This document shows, piece after piece, positions 34,039-46,212 of a DNA stretch of 64,000 nt. Location of the stretch: the NCBI GenBank assembly GCA_024642605.1, contig JAHEAT010000004.1, positions 1 through 64,000 on the forward strand, given 5' to 3'. A program made the position numbers and the translations under genes. Position 1 is the first letter of the stretch. Each line of letters opens with the position of its first letter. This DNA is from Microbacteriaceae bacterium. GTDB lineage: Bacteria; Actinomycetota; Actinomycetes; Actinomycetales; Microbacteriaceae. The notes below the pieces were generated by a model that had not been told where the DNA came from, searched no databases, and was given only the letters and a program-made list of their open reading frames with translations.

Positions 34039-34452
34039 TTAGTTGTTGGTGAAACCAACCGATAGACCGCCGGTGAACTTTGCGATCACGTTGAAGATCA
34101 GAGCCCACACACCAGCCAGGATGGTTCCGATGATCATGTTGAACACCGAAATACCGAGGCTGAAGCTGAATACTCGAGCAAAGGTGAGCGTTTCTTGAAC
34201 GCTCTGACCAGCATTGGTTAGGCCAACGGTTGAGAGCAGGCTGTTGAGGCTGCTACCCAAACCGGTGAAGGTTACGACGACCCACAAGAAGATGAATCCG
34301 ACTATGGTGGCGATGCCTAGTGCAAGGGTAATGAGCAAGCCCATGCGCACAGCCGACCAAAAGTCGATGTGTACGAGCTTGAGTTTTACCTGCTTAGCCG
34401 CTGGTGCACCAGCCGAGCTTGAACCGCGACGTGCAAAAAGTTTGCCTGCCAT
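34039..34452 (-). CDS. DUF3566 transmembrane protein
   Basis: The 137-residue protein has a basic N-terminal tail (1-22), then KLVHIDFWSAVRMGLLITLALG with the first membrane helix (about 35-62) and a second helix (about 98-122), as in the DUF3566 family. The gene immediately downstream of gyrA in actinobacteria is normally a member of this family; the function is unknown. Its ATG overlaps the gyrA stop by one base. Confidence 0.88.
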   Translation of the reverse strand: MAGKLFARRGSSSAGAPAAKQVKLKLVHIDFWSAVRMGLLITLALGIATIVGFIFLWVVVTFTGLGSSLNSLLSTVGLTNAGQSVQETLTFARVFSFSLGISVFNMIIGTILAGVWALIFNVIAKFTGGLSVGFTNN

Positions 34453-37031
34453 TATTCGTCTCCTTCTGCCACTTCGGCCACCGTTTCGACGGTTGCCTCA
34501 ACTGATGGTGCAGCTTCGGTTTCTGAGGTTTCGACCAACTCTTCGTTGCTTTCGAGGTCTCTTTCCGAGTTCTTTGCTAGCCCGATGACGAAGTCGTCTT
34601 CTTCGAAGCGGGCAAAGACCACACCCATGGTGTCACGGCCTCGAGCTGGAACCTCGGATACCGCTGACCTCACCACTTTACCGCTCTCGAGCACCACTAG
34701 TACCTCGTCGTCTTCGCTAACGATCTGCGCACCAACCAGGTCGCCGCGCTTCTCTTCGAGCTTGGCTACCTTGATGCCGATGCCACCGCGGTTTTGCGGG
34801 CGATACTGGTCTACCGATGTGCGCTTAGCGAAGCCACCTTCGGTGACCACGAACACATAAGAACCTTCGATGTCGTTAATGACGCTTGCCGAAAGTAGGC
34901 TGTCGTCGGCTCTGAAGTGCATACCGATGTTTCCGCTGGTGTCGCGGCCCATTGGGCGAAGACTTTCATCGCTAGCCGAGAAGCGAATCGACATTCCCTT
35001 TCGTGACACTAGAAGCAGGTCGTCGGCTTCTGAAACTAGAAGTGCCGAAACCAGTTCGTCGTCTTCGCGAAGCTTGATGGCAATGATGCCTCCGGTGCGT
35101 GCGGTGTCGTACGCGCTGAGTGAGGTTTTCTTAACCAGACCGGTCTTAGTTGCCAACACCAGGTACGGAGCAACTTCGTAGTCTTTCATGTCGAGAACCT
35201 GAGCCACTTGCTCATCTGGTTGCAGAGCCAACAGGTTGGCTACGTGCTGCCCCTTGGTGTCTCGACCGGCCTCTAGAACCTCGTGAGCTCTAGCGCGGTA
35301 GACGCGACCCTTGTTGGTGAAGAAGAGCAACCAGTGGTGAGTGGTGGTTACGAAGAAATGTTCAACCACGTCGTCGGCGCGAAGGTTGGCACCCTTTACG
35401 CCCTTGCCACCGCGGTGTTGCTGGCGGTAGTTGTCGCTCTTGGTGCGCTTGATGTAGCCACCGCGAGTGAGCGAAATAACCATCTCCTCTTCGGGAATGA
35501 GGTCTTCGGCGTTTACGTCACCGTCGAAGCCCGCAACAATCTGGGTGCGGCGGTCGTCTCCGTGCTTGCGAACGATTTCTTCGAGCTCTTCGCTGATGAT
35601 CGAACGCTGGCGTGCTGGGTCGGCGATGATCGCCTTGAAGTCGACGATCTGCGCTTCGAGTTCGGCTGCTTCGTCGATGATTTTTTGACGCTCTAGGGCC
35701 GCAAGCTGACGCAACTGCATGTTGAGAATGGCGCGTGCCTGAAGCTCGTCGATCTTAAGAAGATCGATTAGGCCATCGCGGGCATCTTCTACGGTTGCGC
35801 TCTTGCGAATCAACGCGATTACGGCGTCGAGTGCATCGAGTGCTTTGAGGTATCCGCGCAGAATGTGTGCGCGCTCTTCGGCTTTGCGCAGTCTGAACTG
35901 GGTGCGACGAACAATCACTTCGATCTGGTGGTTAACCCAGTGGGTGATGAAACCGTCGATGCTCAAGGTGCGAGGCACGCCGTCGACTAGCGCAAGCATG
36001 TTGGCGCTGAAGTTTTCTTGCAGCGGGGTGAGCTTGTAGAGGTTGTTTAGAACTACGCGAGCAACCGCGTCTTTCTTGAGCACGATTACCAGACGCTGGC
36101 CGGTGCGACCAGAGGTTTCGTCGCGAATGTCGGCAACGCCCTGCAGGCGACCTTCTTTAACTAGCTCGGCGATCTTAAGCGCAAGGTTGTCTGGGTTCAC
36201 CTGGTAAGGCAACTCGGTAACAACTAGGCACGTGCGGTTGTGCAGTTCTTCAACGTTTACGATCGCTCGCATCGTAATTGAGCCGCGGCCGGTTCGGTAA
36301 GCATCTTCGATGCCGCGACGACCAAGGATGGTGGCGCCGGTTGGGAAGTCTGGGCCCTTGATGCGAGCGATGAGTGCTTCTTGCAACTCTTCGCGCGAGG
36401 CATCTGGGTTGGCCAGCGCCCACTGCGCGCCTTCGGCAACTTCGCGAAGGTTCTGCGGCGGAATGTTGGTGGCCATTCCCACGGCAATACCGATCGAACC
36501 GTTAACCAGCAGGTTTGGAAAACGGCTAGGTAGAACGGTTGGCTCTTGGGTGCGGCCGTCGTAGTTGTCTTGGAAGTCGACGGTTTCTTCGTCGATGTCG
36601 CGCACCATTTCCATGGCTAGCTGCGCCATGCGGCATTCGGTATAACGAGGAGCAGCAGCTGGGTCGTTTCCTGGTGAGCCGAAGTTTCCTTGGCCCGAAA
36701 CCAACGGGTAGCGAAGGTTCCAGTCTTGAACTAGGCGAACCAGGGTGTCGTAGATTGCGCCGTCGCCGTGCGGGTGGTACTGACCCATCACATCGCCGAC
36801 GACGCGCGAACACTTGCTGAACTGCTTGTCGGGGCGGTAACCGCCGTCGAACATCGCATAGACCACGCGGCGGTGAACCGGCTTCATTCCGTCGCGAACG
36901 TCTGGAAGTGCGCGGCCCACGATAACGCTCATTGCGTAGTCGAGGTAGGAGCGTTGCATTTCGGTTTGAAGGTCAACCTGTTCGACGTTGTCGATGAAGC
37001 CTGAACCGTTGTCTAGAGTCTCGTCTGCCAT
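34452..37031 (-). CDS. gyrA: DNA gyrase subunit A
   Basis: The 859-residue protein contains the breakage-reunion domain with catalytic Tyr130 (RYTECRM) and a C-terminal six-blade beta-pinwheel that wraps DNA, with the GyrA box QQHRGGKG. The quinolone-determining region reads [13 protein letters not shown] (85-97): the position of E. coli Ser83 is Gly91, while the second determinant is Asp95. Beyond the pinwheel is an acidic Glu/Thr/Val-rich tail of about 35 residues. It lies 28 bp after gyrB and forms an operon with gyrB and the DUF3566 gene. Confidence 0.98.
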   Translation of the reverse strand: MADETLDNGSGFIDNVEQVDLQTEMQRSYLDYAMSVIVGRALPDVRDGMKPVHRRVVYAMFDGGYRPDKQFSKCSRVVGDVMGQYHPHGDGAIYDTLVRLVQDWNLRYPLVSGQGNFGSPGNDPAAAPRYTECRMAQLAMEMVRDIDEETVDFQDNYDGRTQEPTVLPSRFPNLLVNGSIGIAVGMATNIPPQNLREVAEGAQWALANPDASREELQEALIARIKGPDFPTGATILGRRGIEDAYRTGRGSITMRAIVNVEELHNRTCLVVTELPYQVNPDNLALKIAELVKEGRLQGVADIRDETSGRTGQRLVIVLKKDAVARVVLNNLYKLTPLQENFSANMLALVDGVPRTLSIDGFITHWVNHQIEVIVRRTQFRLRKAEERAHILRGYLKALDALDAVIALIRKSATVEDARDGLIDLLKIDELQARAILNMQLRQLAALERQKIIDEAAELEAQIVDFKAIIADPARQRSIISEELEEIVRKHGDDRRTQIVAGFDGDVNAEDLIPEEEMVISLTRGGYIKRTKSDNYRQQHRGGKGVKGANLRADDVVEHFFVTTTHHWLLFFTNKGRVYRARAHEVLEAGRDTKGQHVANLLALQPDEQVAQVLDMKDYEVAPYLVLATKTGLVKKTSLSAYDTARTGGIIAIKLREDDELVSALLVSEADDLLLVSRKGMSIRFSASDESLRPMGRDTSGNIGMHFRADDSLLSASVINDIEGSYVFVVTEGGFAKRTSVDQYRPQNRGGIGIKVAKLEEKRGDLVGAQIVSEDDEVLVVLESGKVVRSAVSEVPARGRDTMGVVFARFEEDDFVIGLAKNSERDLESNEELVETSETEAAPSVEATVETVAEVAEGDE

Positions 37032-37059
37032 TTTGTTCTCGTTCTCGTCTTCGTTCGGC

Positions 37060-39027
<1,968 letters not shown>

Positions 39028-39208
39028 TTAGGCCCTATGAACTGCGACCTCGGCGGCCGACTTAAATTCGGGGTTGCTAACCCTTAAATTCTACCTTTGA
39101 CACCGACATTTATCGGGGATATGCAGAGATCGGTAATGGGCCGTTTTGCCCTTTATTTATGCGGAAGTTGCGGGTTACCAACATCTCGATTTGGCAACAA
39201 AATTGCGT

Positions 39209-39712
39209 CTACCCGTAGGTGTCTCTCGGGCCGCGACCGGGCACCGATCTCGGGCCTTTTTTCCACGACGGCGCGGTGGGTCCGAGCATCTTTAGAGAGG
39301 TGATATTCAGCTCGGCAAATTCGGCGTTTAAGCGTTCCAAGATAATGTCGCCCATTAGGCGCAACTGTGTAGCCCACACAGTCGATTTGCATCGAACAGT
39401 CAGAGTTCCATCAACTAAATCTTCGGGCATCGAGTTTGCCGCGGTGTCGGCTCCAACGATTTCAGCCCACTTCACATGCAGTTCGGCCTCGGCCATTTCG
39501 CCAGTCCAGCGAAACGCGCCTACGAGGTCATCCACCGATGAAATCGCCGAAACCGGGTCGCGACCGCGATCGAAAGGTTTTGATTTGGCTTTGGATGCTT
39601 TGGCTTCGATGCGTTTTTGGTCGCGGCTCATGCGCTTACCGGTGGCCGCCTCGCGCATTGTGTAGTAAAACTCTTGAGCAAAGTCGCGTTTCGGTGTCTT
39701 TGGGTCGCTCAT
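39209..39712 (-). CDS. DUF721 (DciA-like) protein
   Basis: The 167-residue protein has a charged disordered N-terminal half and a C-terminal DUF721 domain at about 60-145 (HVKWAEIVGADTAANSMPE, the LTVRCKSTVWATQLRLM core). DUF721 is the DciA family: DciA loads the replicative helicase in bacteria without DnaC or DnaI. The position after recF is standard for actinobacteria, and the replicative helicase gene dnaB lies at the other end of this window. Its ATG overlaps the recF stop by 4 bp. Confidence 0.85.
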   Translation of the reverse strand: MSDPKTPKRDFAQEFYYTMREAATGKRMSRDQKRIEAKASKAKSKPFDRGRDPVSAISSVDDLVGAFRWTGEMAEAELHVKWAEIVGADTAANSMPEDLVDGTLTVRCKSTVWATQLRLMGDIILERLNAEFAELNITSLKMLGPTAPSWKKGPRSVPGRGPRDTYG

Positions 39713-40890
39713 ACGCGGCTCACCACCGCTTGTTTCACGGCAAACCGAGTTGCGGTCAAGATGGCCGGCACGTCTTCTTCGGCTGCTGCGGTGATTAGCA
39801 CCTGCTCATTGTTGGCGATTAGCTCGGCCAGGCGCAAGCGGCGACCAGCATCAAGTTCGGCAAACACGTCGTCGAGTATCAAAATTGGGTCGCCGGTGCG
39901 GCTCTCTTGCTTTAGCAGCTCGATCGAAGCCAAACGCAAGGCCAGCGCATAAGACCACATCTCGCCGTGGCTGGCGTAACCCTTGGCCGGCAGTTCGCCG
40001 AGCATCAAAATTATGTCGTCGCGCTGCGGCCCAGCCAGAGTGATGCCGCGTTCGAGCTCTTTGGGGCGAATCTCGGCGAGCTTTGCGGCGAACATTGCGG
40101 CAAGGGCATCGCGGTCGAGGTTTTCGAGGTTACCGCCGGCCAGATCTTCGGCCACGTCTGGCGAATCGCTCAGCAGCCCAGCGGTGTCTACCAGCAGCGA
40201 TGACCGATAGACCAGTCGCGGCTCGTTGTTGGAGGTGGCGATCTTTTGGTAGGCGTCGAATAGGTGCGGTTGCAGAAGTTGAGCGATGTTGAGCCTGGCC
40301 GACACGATTTCGGTGCCGTACTGAACGAGCGAGGCATCCCAGGCGTCGAGTGTGCTCAGCGCCGAACCGGTGGTCTTGGTGATCTTGGCCGATTTGAGCA
40401 GCGCATTGCGTTGCTTGAGCACGCGCTCGTAGTCGGCATAGACGCCGGCCATGCGCGGGCGATGCTGCACCACAAGTTCGTCGATGAATGCGCGTCGGTT
40501 GGTTGGGTCGCGGCGAACGATGTCGATATCTTCGGGCGCGAAAGTTACCGATTGCACGATGCCGATGATGTCACGGATGCGCGGCAAATCGGCCTTGTTA
40601 ACGCGGGCTTTGTTCTTGCCTTCGCGGTTGAGTTCGATCTCGAGTAGCACGTCGCGCTCTTCGCTGCTAACCATGGCCCGCACGATGGCCGAGTTTGCCT
40701 TGGAGTTGATTAGCGGCTGGTAGCCGGCCACTCGGTGAGAGCTGAGCACGCTCATGTAGCGCACCGCTTCGACCATGTTGGTTTTGCCTTGGCCGTTTGG
40801 CCCAATGATCAGGTTGATGCCTGGTTCGAAGGCAACTTCGAGGGTGCCGTAATTGCGAAAAGAGGCCAGGGTTAGATGCTTTACCAACAT
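39709..40890 (-). CDS. recF: DNA replication and repair protein RecF
   Basis: The 393-residue SMC-like ATPase has the Walker A motif GPNGQGKT (30-37), the ABC signature region with LAGPQRDDI and the Walker B ILILDDVFAELD. RecF with RecO and RecR loads RecA at gaps. It lies 59 bp downstream of gnd and overlaps the DUF721 gene. Confidence 0.97.
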   Translation of the reverse strand: MLVKHLTLASFRNYGTLEVAFEPGINLIIGPNGQGKTNMVEAVRYMSVLSSHRVAGYQPLINSKANSAIVRAMVSSEERDVLLEIELNREGKNKARVNKADLPRIRDIIGIVQSVTFAPEDIDIVRRDPTNRRAFIDELVVQHRPRMAGVYADYERVLKQRNALLKSAKITKTTGSALSTLDAWDASLVQYGTEIVSARLNIAQLLQPHLFDAYQKIATSNNEPRLVYRSSLLVDTAGLLSDSPDVAEDLAGGNLENLDRDALAAMFAAKLAEIRPKELERGITLAGPQRDDIILMLGELPAKGYASHGEMWSYALALRLASIELLKQESRTGDPILILDDVFAELDAGRRLRLAELIANNEQVLITAAAEEDVPAILTATRFAVKQAVVSRV

Positions 40891-40949
40891 CGCCCTGGCC
40901 CCTTCTCGCTTAGTTCAGTTACCTCTCAACAGTGAGTTGATTGGGGAGC

Positions 40950-41837
40950 TTACTTCTCGTTCTTGACTACAGCGTGGCCACCAAACTGGTTGCGCAGTGC
41001 TGCAACTGCCTTCATGGCAGGCGAGTCTTCTTGACGGCTAGCGAAGCGAGCAAACAAAGATGCGGTGATCGCCGGCATTGGTACTGCCTCGGCAATTGCC
41101 TCTTCGATGGTCCAGCGGCCTTCGCCCGAGTCGTTTACGAAGCCCTTGATGTTGTCTAGGTTTGGGTCTTCCTCGAGTGCACGCACCAGGAGGTCGAGCA
41201 ACCATGAACGAACCACGGTGCCACGCTGCCAGGCAGCGAAGGTTCCGTGAACATCCTTGATGATGCTCTTCTTCTCTAGAAGCTCGTAGCCTTCGGCGAA
41301 CGACTGCATCATTCCGTATTCGATGCCGTTGTGCACCATCTTGGCGTAGTGACCGGCGCCGGTGTCGCCAACGTGAACGAAGCCCTCTTCGCGCTTGCCC
41401 TCTGGGCGAAGTGCGTCGAATACTGGCATCGCACGCTCAACGAGCTCAGCTGGGCCACCGACCATTAGGCCATAGCCGTTTTCGAGACCCCAAACACCAC
41501 CAGAAACGCCGCAGTCTAGGTAGCCGATGCCGTGCGGTGCTAGCTCTTCGGCGTGACGAATGTCGTCGCTGAAACGGGAGTTTCCACCTTCAATGATTAG
41601 GTCGCCTGGCTCGAGGAACTTAACTAGCTCGTTGATTACGTCGTCGGTTGGTTGGCCGTGAGGAACCATGACCCAAACCGTGCGAGGTGCAGGAAGCGCC
41701 TTGACTAACTCCTCAACAGATTCGACGTCCGATACATCCTTACTGCGGGCGTAGCCGGTGACTTCGACACCGTTTTTGCGAAGACGTGAGCGCATGTTGC
41801 CGCCCATCTTGCCTAGACCAATCAGACCAATGTGCAT
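40950..41837 (-). CDS. gnd: Decarboxylating 6-phosphogluconate dehydrogenase (short YqeC type)
   Basis: ATG at 41837 follows a GAAAGG ribosome-binding site, so the in-frame TTG five codons earlier is not used. The resulting 295-residue protein has the NAD(P) loop GLIGLGKMGGNM, the substrate loop GVSGGVWGLENGYGLMVGG and the catalytic Lys in HYAKMVHNGIEYGMMQ. It is the short form of the enzyme, which oxidises 6-phosphogluconate to ribulose-5-phosphate and CO2. The gene sits between dnaN and recF, an arrangement shared by Streptomyces and many Microbacteriaceae. Confidence 0.95.
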   Translation of the reverse strand: MHIGLIGLGKMGGNMRSRLRKNGVEVTGYARSKDVSDVESVEELVKALPAPRTVWVMVPHGQPTDDVINELVKFLEPGDLIIEGGNSRFSDDIRHAEELAPHGIGYLDCGVSGGVWGLENGYGLMVGGPAELVERAMPVFDALRPEGKREEGFVHVGDTGAGHYAKMVHNGIEYGMMQSFAEGYELLEKKSIIKDVHGTFAAWQRGTVVRSWLLDLLVRALEEDPNLDNIKGFVNDSGEGRWTIEEAIAEAVPMPAITASLFARFASRQEDSPAMKAVAALRNQFGGHAVVKNEK

Positions 41838-41866
41838 GTGTTTACCTTTCAAAGGGGGCGGGAGTT

Positions 41867-43009
41867 TTAGCGGTTAAGCAGGTTTGGTTGAAGCAGGTAG
41901 CGGTAGGTGTCACTGTCGGTCTTTTCTTTAGAACCGTGGCTAGTGATTAGTACCGGGCCTGGCTTGTTTGGGTCGTTGTTTGATGTGAAGGCAACCTTCA
42001 CGAACTCACTGTGAACACCAGAGATACCTTCGAGAAGGAACTGCGGCTTTAGTGAGACAACGATCTCTTTACCTGTGAGCTCAGCACTGATGCTCTCGGA
42101 TGCCTGAGCGGTTTCGTTTCCGCTTGCGTCAAGCGTCACCGAATCCTCTTTGAAATCGAACTTGATTGGGGCTTCGCGCTCGAGAACCAGGCCGACACGT
42201 CGAGTTGAGTCAACTAGATCGGCGGTGTTGATGATTGCGAAGTTTGGAACATCAGCAGGGAAAAGCGACTTCACCGGTGGGAAGGTGCCCTTCATGAGGA
42301 TGGTGGTTACCGAGCGGTTGTTGGCAGAGAAGCCGATGATCTCTTTGTCGCCCTCGGCGCTTAGGCCAATCTGAATTTCACCCTGGTGGCTAAAGTTTTT
42401 GGCAACTTCACTAAGGATGCGCGAAGGAACCAGCGATGTGTTTCCTACCGAAGCTGCGGTTGGCTTCCAAGAAACTTCGCGCATGGCCACGCGGTAGCGG
42501 TCGGTGGCTAGCAGGGTTAGAGCCTTTTCGCCAGCTTCGATGAGCACACCGTTTAGTTGAGGGGTGACGTCTTCTTTTGAAACGGCCGGCAGAACCTGAG
42601 CAACAGCCTGCTGAAAGTCTTCGCCAGCTACCGAACCGGCAACCATTGGCATTTCTGGAAGTGGCGGGTAAGTTTCGATTGGCATAGTGGCCAGGTTGAA
42701 CTTGGCGGCGCCACACTTAACCTCAACCTTGTTGGCTTCTAGGTTTACTTCGACTGGTGCATTTGGCAGCTTGTTGGCGATGTCGTTGAGTAGACGGCCA
42801 GAAACCAAAACGCGACCAGGTGTGTCAACCTTGGCGACGATCTCAACCTGAGCCGAAACCTCGTAGTCGAAAACCGAGAGTCGAAGTGCATTGGCGTCGG
42901 CCTCAACCAGGATGCCGGTGAGAATCAACATTGGTGCTCGCTGCGGAAGCAGACGACTTACGAAAGATACTGCTTCGCTCAGAGCGTCGCGGTTTACTTG
43001 AAACTTCAC
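41867..43009 (-). CDS. dnaN: DNA polymerase III beta sliding clamp
   Basis: The 380-residue protein has the three-domain clamp layout, starting KFQVNRDALSEAVSFVSRLLP and ending in the family-typical strand near YRYLLQPNLLNR. The GTG at 43009 follows a GGTGAC sequence that may be the ribosome-binding site. It encircles DNA and tethers polymerase III. The upstream gap to dnaA is the likely origin. Confidence 0.98.
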   Translation of the reverse strand: MKFQVNRDALSEAVSFVSRLLPQRAPMLILTGILVEADANALRLSVFDYEVSAQVEIVAKVDTPGRVLVSGRLLNDIANKLPNAPVEVNLEANKVEVKCGAAKFNLATMPIETYPPLPEMPMVAGSVAGEDFQQAVAQVLPAVSKEDVTPQLNGVLIEAGEKALTLLATDRYRVAMREVSWKPTAASVGNTSLVPSRILSEVAKNFSHQGEIQIGLSAEGDKEIIGFSANNRSVTTILMKGTFPPVKSLFPADVPNFAIINTADLVDSTRRVGLVLEREAPIKFDFKEDSVTLDASGNETAQASESISAELTGKEIVVSLKPQFLLEGISGVHSEFVKVAFTSNNDPNKPGPVLITSHGSKEKTDSDTYRYLLQPNLLNR

Positions 43010-43357
43010 GTGTCACCAGTCTTTGGTTGGGTAGTTGAAGATTTAACTTCCTAGGGGTCAATCCTGCCACAAATTCGAGCTGGGTATAGGGCTCGCATAA
43101 ATCGTTATGGGTCAGGTTCAATTTCTCTTTAAATCTAATTTTCTTATTAACGCTTGTGGAAATTGTGAATAACCACGTTCGAGGCATTGGTTAACTGGAA
43201 ACTACAACGGTGAAAGATGTATACACATGTGTGCATAAATCTGTGGATAACTAGAGGTCCTGTGAATTCAGAATTGAGTTTTCATTTAAAGTACCCAGTA
43301 ATTCACTGATATTGGTGGGTTATCAACAGTTATCCACAGTTTTGTGAACAGCCAGAT
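43010..43357. other. Probable oriC between dnaN and dnaA
   Basis: This 348-bp non-coding stretch has DnaA-box matches TGTGAATAA (43164-43172), TGTGGATAA (43242-43250), TTATCAACA (43320-43328) and a consensus TTATCCACA (43330-43338). It also has an A/T-rich part around 43120-43175 that could unwind. The gap between dnaA and dnaN is the usual actinobacterial origin, and gene strands diverge from here. It must also hold the dnaN promoter. Confidence 0.75.
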
Positions 43358-44803
43358 TTAGAACGAACGGTGGTCGTTTCTAACTTTGGTCATGATTTCG
43401 GTGACCTGGTTATAGATGTAGCGACGATCCTTCATCCACTCGGCAACCTTTCGGTTGGCATACATAACTGTGGTGTGGTCGCGGTTACCGAATAGCTGAC
43501 CTATCTTTGGCAGCGATAGGTTCGTGAGCTCGCGGCAAATGTACATTGCAATCTGGCGGGCCATTGCAATGGCGGCTGTTCGTGAGTTGCCGTAAATCTC
43601 GTCGGGAGTGATCTTGTAATAGGTGCTCACTGCGTTGATGATTTCGATTGGCGCGATTACGGTGTCTTGGGCCGCCGGAGCGACATCCTTGAGAACTGTC
43701 TGTGTGAGCGCAAGGTCAACCTGCTTACGGCTCAGGTTTGCGTAGGCGATAACACGGATGAGTGTGCCTTCAAGCTCGCGCACGTTCGACTGAACGCGCT
43801 CAGCAATGAACTCAAGGCACTCGTCTGGAACCTTCTTTTTCTCGAGTTCGGCCTTCTTGCGAAGAATGGCGATGCGGGTTTCGAGCTCTGGAGCCTGGAT
43901 GTCTACGCGCAAACCCCACTCAAAGCGAGAAAGCATGCGTTCTTCGAAGCCTTTGAGGTCTTTTGGCGCTACATCCGAGGTGATTACCACCTGTTTGTTG
44001 GCGTCATGAAGTGCGTTGAAGGTGTGAAAGAAAGCCTCTTGGGTTTGGTCTTTGCCAGATAGAAACTGGATGTCGTCGATCAGCAGCACGTCGATGTCGC
44101 GGTATTCACTGAGAAACGCAGCCGAGCGGTTGTTCTGAATGGCGTTGATGAAGTCGTTGGTGAACTCTTCGCTCGAAACGTAGCGAACCTTGAACCTGGG
44201 ATACAGGCTCAGCGCGTAGTGCCCGATGGCGTGAAGCAAGTGAGTCTTACCTAGGCCGGAGTTGCCGTAGATGAAAAGTGGGTTGTAGGCCTTGGCCGGG
44301 CTCTCGGCAACGGCGAATGCGGCCGCACGGGCGAAGATGTTTGTCGAACCCATAACGAAGTTCTCGAATGTGTACTTATGGTTGAGCTTCGATTCGAAGT
44401 TTGCCGAGTTTCTCGATGGCGCGAAGCCCGAATCTGCTTGGATGGCCGGCAGCGAAGAACCGATCTCGTCTTCGGTGTTGGCTGCGGTTGAGGTTGCTAC
44501 GACGGTGGGCGTATAGCTGTTGCCGATGCTCGAATTCACCACGATTGCGAAAGAGTTCACGAAACCAGCGTCTGCCTGGTTGGCAACCGATGTGATTGCG
44601 TCGTTGACCATGTCTTTCATTCGCTGTTCAAACATCGATCGAGTTAGGTCGTTTGGAACCTCAAGGTAGAGGGTGCTGCCGATCACACCTTTGACCACTG
44701 CCAGCTGGGCGAAGCCCATCATGGATGCGGCAACGCGCTGGTCTTTCTCCAGGTGCGACAGAGCGCTCTGCCAAAGATTGGCTTCAACGCTGGTGTCTGG
44801 CAT
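43358..44803 (-). CDS. dnaA: Chromosomal replication initiator DnaA
   Basis: The 481-residue protein has domain I (1-85, helicase contact), a short variable domain II, the AAA+ domain with Walker A GNSGLGKT (180-187) and Walker B LLIDDIQFL, and the C-terminal DNA-binding domain with RDHTTVMYANRKV, the DnaA signature that reads the boxes. Domain II is short compared with Streptomyces. A GGGAAA ribosome-binding site precedes the ATG. Confidence 0.98.
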   Translation of the reverse strand: MPDTSVEANLWQSALSHLEKDQRVAASMMGFAQLAVVKGVIGSTLYLEVPNDLTRSMFEQRMKDMVNDAITSVANQADAGFVNSFAIVVNSSIGNSYTPTVVATSTAANTEDEIGSSLPAIQADSGFAPSRNSANFESKLNHKYTFENFVMGSTNIFARAAAFAVAESPAKAYNPLFIYGNSGLGKTHLLHAIGHYALSLYPRFKVRYVSSEEFTNDFINAIQNNRSAAFLSEYRDIDVLLIDDIQFLSGKDQTQEAFFHTFNALHDANKQVVITSDVAPKDLKGFEERMLSRFEWGLRVDIQAPELETRIAILRKKAELEKKKVPDECLEFIAERVQSNVRELEGTLIRVIAYANLSRKQVDLALTQTVLKDVAPAAQDTVIAPIEIINAVSTYYKITPDEIYGNSRTAAIAMARQIAMYICRELTNLSLPKIGQLFGNRDHTTVMYANRKVAEWMKDRRYIYNQVTEIMTKVRNDHRSF

Positions 44804-45239
44804 CTGTTTCCCTTTTATTTACCCGAGTTCTCCACAATACTAGGCGAATGTGGAGAGTGTGTGGATAACTTTTTTGGCCTGTGAATAACTGATTCTTCGC
44901 ACAAAAAATCTGTATCAAGACATTCAAGTGAATTGGTTCGGCAAATTGCAAATTGTGTCGGTGTGTCACGGCAACTTTTTTGGTAACGACTTGCCGGTGT
45001 TTGCCGACCGCGGCTCGCATTTTGAGTCGAAGGATAGTTTGCTCGGTTTACTGCCGGGTAATCGGTCGAGCGCAGAATTCATTGACTTTTAGTTTTCTCA
45101 AATAAAAACTTGACCAAACGGTGTTAATTGGCGTAGTTTTAACAGGTTGCTCGGCGTGAGACTTGCCGAAGCTCAACGGTAAACGTCGGACCACCGACAC
45201 TATCTCTAGTCTCAACCCTAGATTTTGGAGTGATCACCA
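44804..45239. other. dnaA-rpmH intergenic region with DnaA boxes
   Basis: This 436-bp gap separates divergent dnaA and rpmH. It has DnaA-box matches TTCTCCACA (44829-44837), consensus TGTGGATAA (44860-44868) and TGTGAATAA (44880-44888), all close to dnaA, so they suit autoregulation or part of the origin. TAGTAT on the minus strand near 44838 is a possible dnaA -10. The rpmH promoter is at the other end. No open reading frame in it looks real. Confidence 0.6.
45110..45139 (+). promoter_or_regulatory. Promoter of rpmH-rnpA
   Basis: TTGACC (45110-45115) and TAGTTT (45134-45139) are spaced by 18 bp, preceded by an A/T-rich segment that could act as an UP element. The expected leader before rpmH is about 93 nt. 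Confidence 0.7.
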
Positions 45240-45377
45240 ATGTCCAAGCGCACTTTCCAGCCAAACAACCGTCGTCGTGCAAAGACCCACGGTTTCCGTT
45301 TGCGCATGAAGACCCGTGCCGGCCGCGCCATCTTGGCTGCTCGTCGTCGCAAGGGCCGCGTCGAGCTTTCGGCCTAG
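45240..45377 (+). CDS. rpmH: 50S ribosomal protein L34 (bL34)
   Basis: The 45-residue protein begins [20 protein letters not shown] and continues with the Arg-rich [15 protein letters not shown] segment, a full match to bL34. It starts the rpmH-rnpA-yidD-yidC-jag cluster next to dnaA, with rnpA 7 bp downstream. Confidence 0.97.
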   Translation: MSKRTFQPNNRRRAKTHGFRLRMKTRAGRAILAARRRKGRVELSA

Positions 45378-45384
45378 CCAAAAC

Positions 45385-45735
45385 TTGCTCGCTCGCGCGA
45401 ACAGACTGACCAACTCAGACCAGTTCCGCTCGGCAATGAAGAGCGGCCGTCGATTCGGCAGTCAACACCTAGTCATCTACCTAAAGCGGGATGAGACCTT
45501 GTCTCATGCCCGCTTTGGTTTTATCGTAGGCAAAACCGTCGCAGGGGCCGTGGGTCGCAACCTAGTAAAGCGCCGCATGCGAGCCATCGCCCGCGAAGTG
45601 CTAGCGCAGCATCCCGGCGGATTCGACGCCGTGGTTCGCGCACAGGCCGGTGCTGCCGAACTCGAGTGGAATAGACTTCGAGAAGAATTCCTGAGCTCAA
45701 TTTCGGTTGGGCTCAAGAAGGTAGTCGATCAATGA
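45385..45735 (+). CDS. rnpA: Ribonuclease P protein component
   Basis: The 116-residue basic protein has the family RNR motif in [10 protein letters not shown] and the [16 protein letters not shown] block. TTG at 45385 is chosen because the family N-terminus ([12 protein letters not shown], compare L-x-R-x-x-R-L-x-x-x-x-x-F) starts there and only 7 bp separate it from rpmH. It assists the RNase P RNA in trimming tRNA 5' ends. Its stop overlaps the yidD start. Confidence 0.95.
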   Translation: MLARANRLTNSDQFRSAMKSGRRFGSQHLVIYLKRDETLSHARFGFIVGKTVAGAVGRNLVKRRMRAIAREVLAQHPGGFDAVVRAQAGAAELEWNRLREEFLSSISVGLKKVVDQ

Positions 45736-46082
45736 ATTCGGTTATTAGAGCGGTTGAATCGGTCTGGCTTTTGCCAAGAAACGCTTTTATCGCTTTCATA
45801 CTCGGATGGCGCAAGCTGATCTCTCCGCTCTACGGAGACGTTTGTCGTTACTACCCAACCTGCTCTGCCTATGGTCTCGGCCAGATTCAGCAGCGGGGCT
45901 TTGTTTTGGGCTCGGTGCTCACGGCTTGGCGAATTCTGAGGTGCAACCCTTGGAGCCATGGCGGAGTAGACGAGGTCAAGGCTGGATCTGGTCACTTTGC
46001 GGTGCACCACAACGGTTTCGTGGTTTCACGCGGTGGCGTCAACAAAGTTGTTGACTCAGCGCAGAAGGCTTCAACTAACTGA
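45732..46082 (+). CDS. yidD: Membrane protein insertion efficiency factor YidD
   Basis: The 116-residue protein has the YidD core [20 protein letters not shown] and the [13 protein letters not shown] end, with three conserved cysteines. A C-terminal extension of about 30 residues (after VDEVK) is longer than in E. coli YidD. YidD supports YidC-dependent insertion. It overlaps rnpA by 4 bp; a 130-bp gap follows before yidC. Confidence 0.95.
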   Translation: MNSVIRAVESVWLLPRNAFIAFILGWRKLISPLYGDVCRYYPTCSAYGLGQIQQRGFVLGSVLTAWRILRCNPWSHGGVDEVKAGSGHFAVHHNGFVVSRGGVNKVVDSAQKASTN

Positions 46083-46212
46083 AGAAGAAGTAGTTGTTTT
46101 CTGGTTTTTGAGCCCATCTCTCAAGGATTGGGCTTGGATGGCAGGAAATAACTGCTTTACATAATGCTTTAGTCTTTTCCACCAGGATGAGACGCCAAAA
46201 GAAAGGCAACCA

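Noticed and set aside
46111..46134. Hairpin AGCCCA/TGGGCT between yidD and yidC as a terminator
   Set aside because: The 6-bp stem has a 12-nt loop and no T run follows, and yidC would lose its operon continuity; left unassigned.
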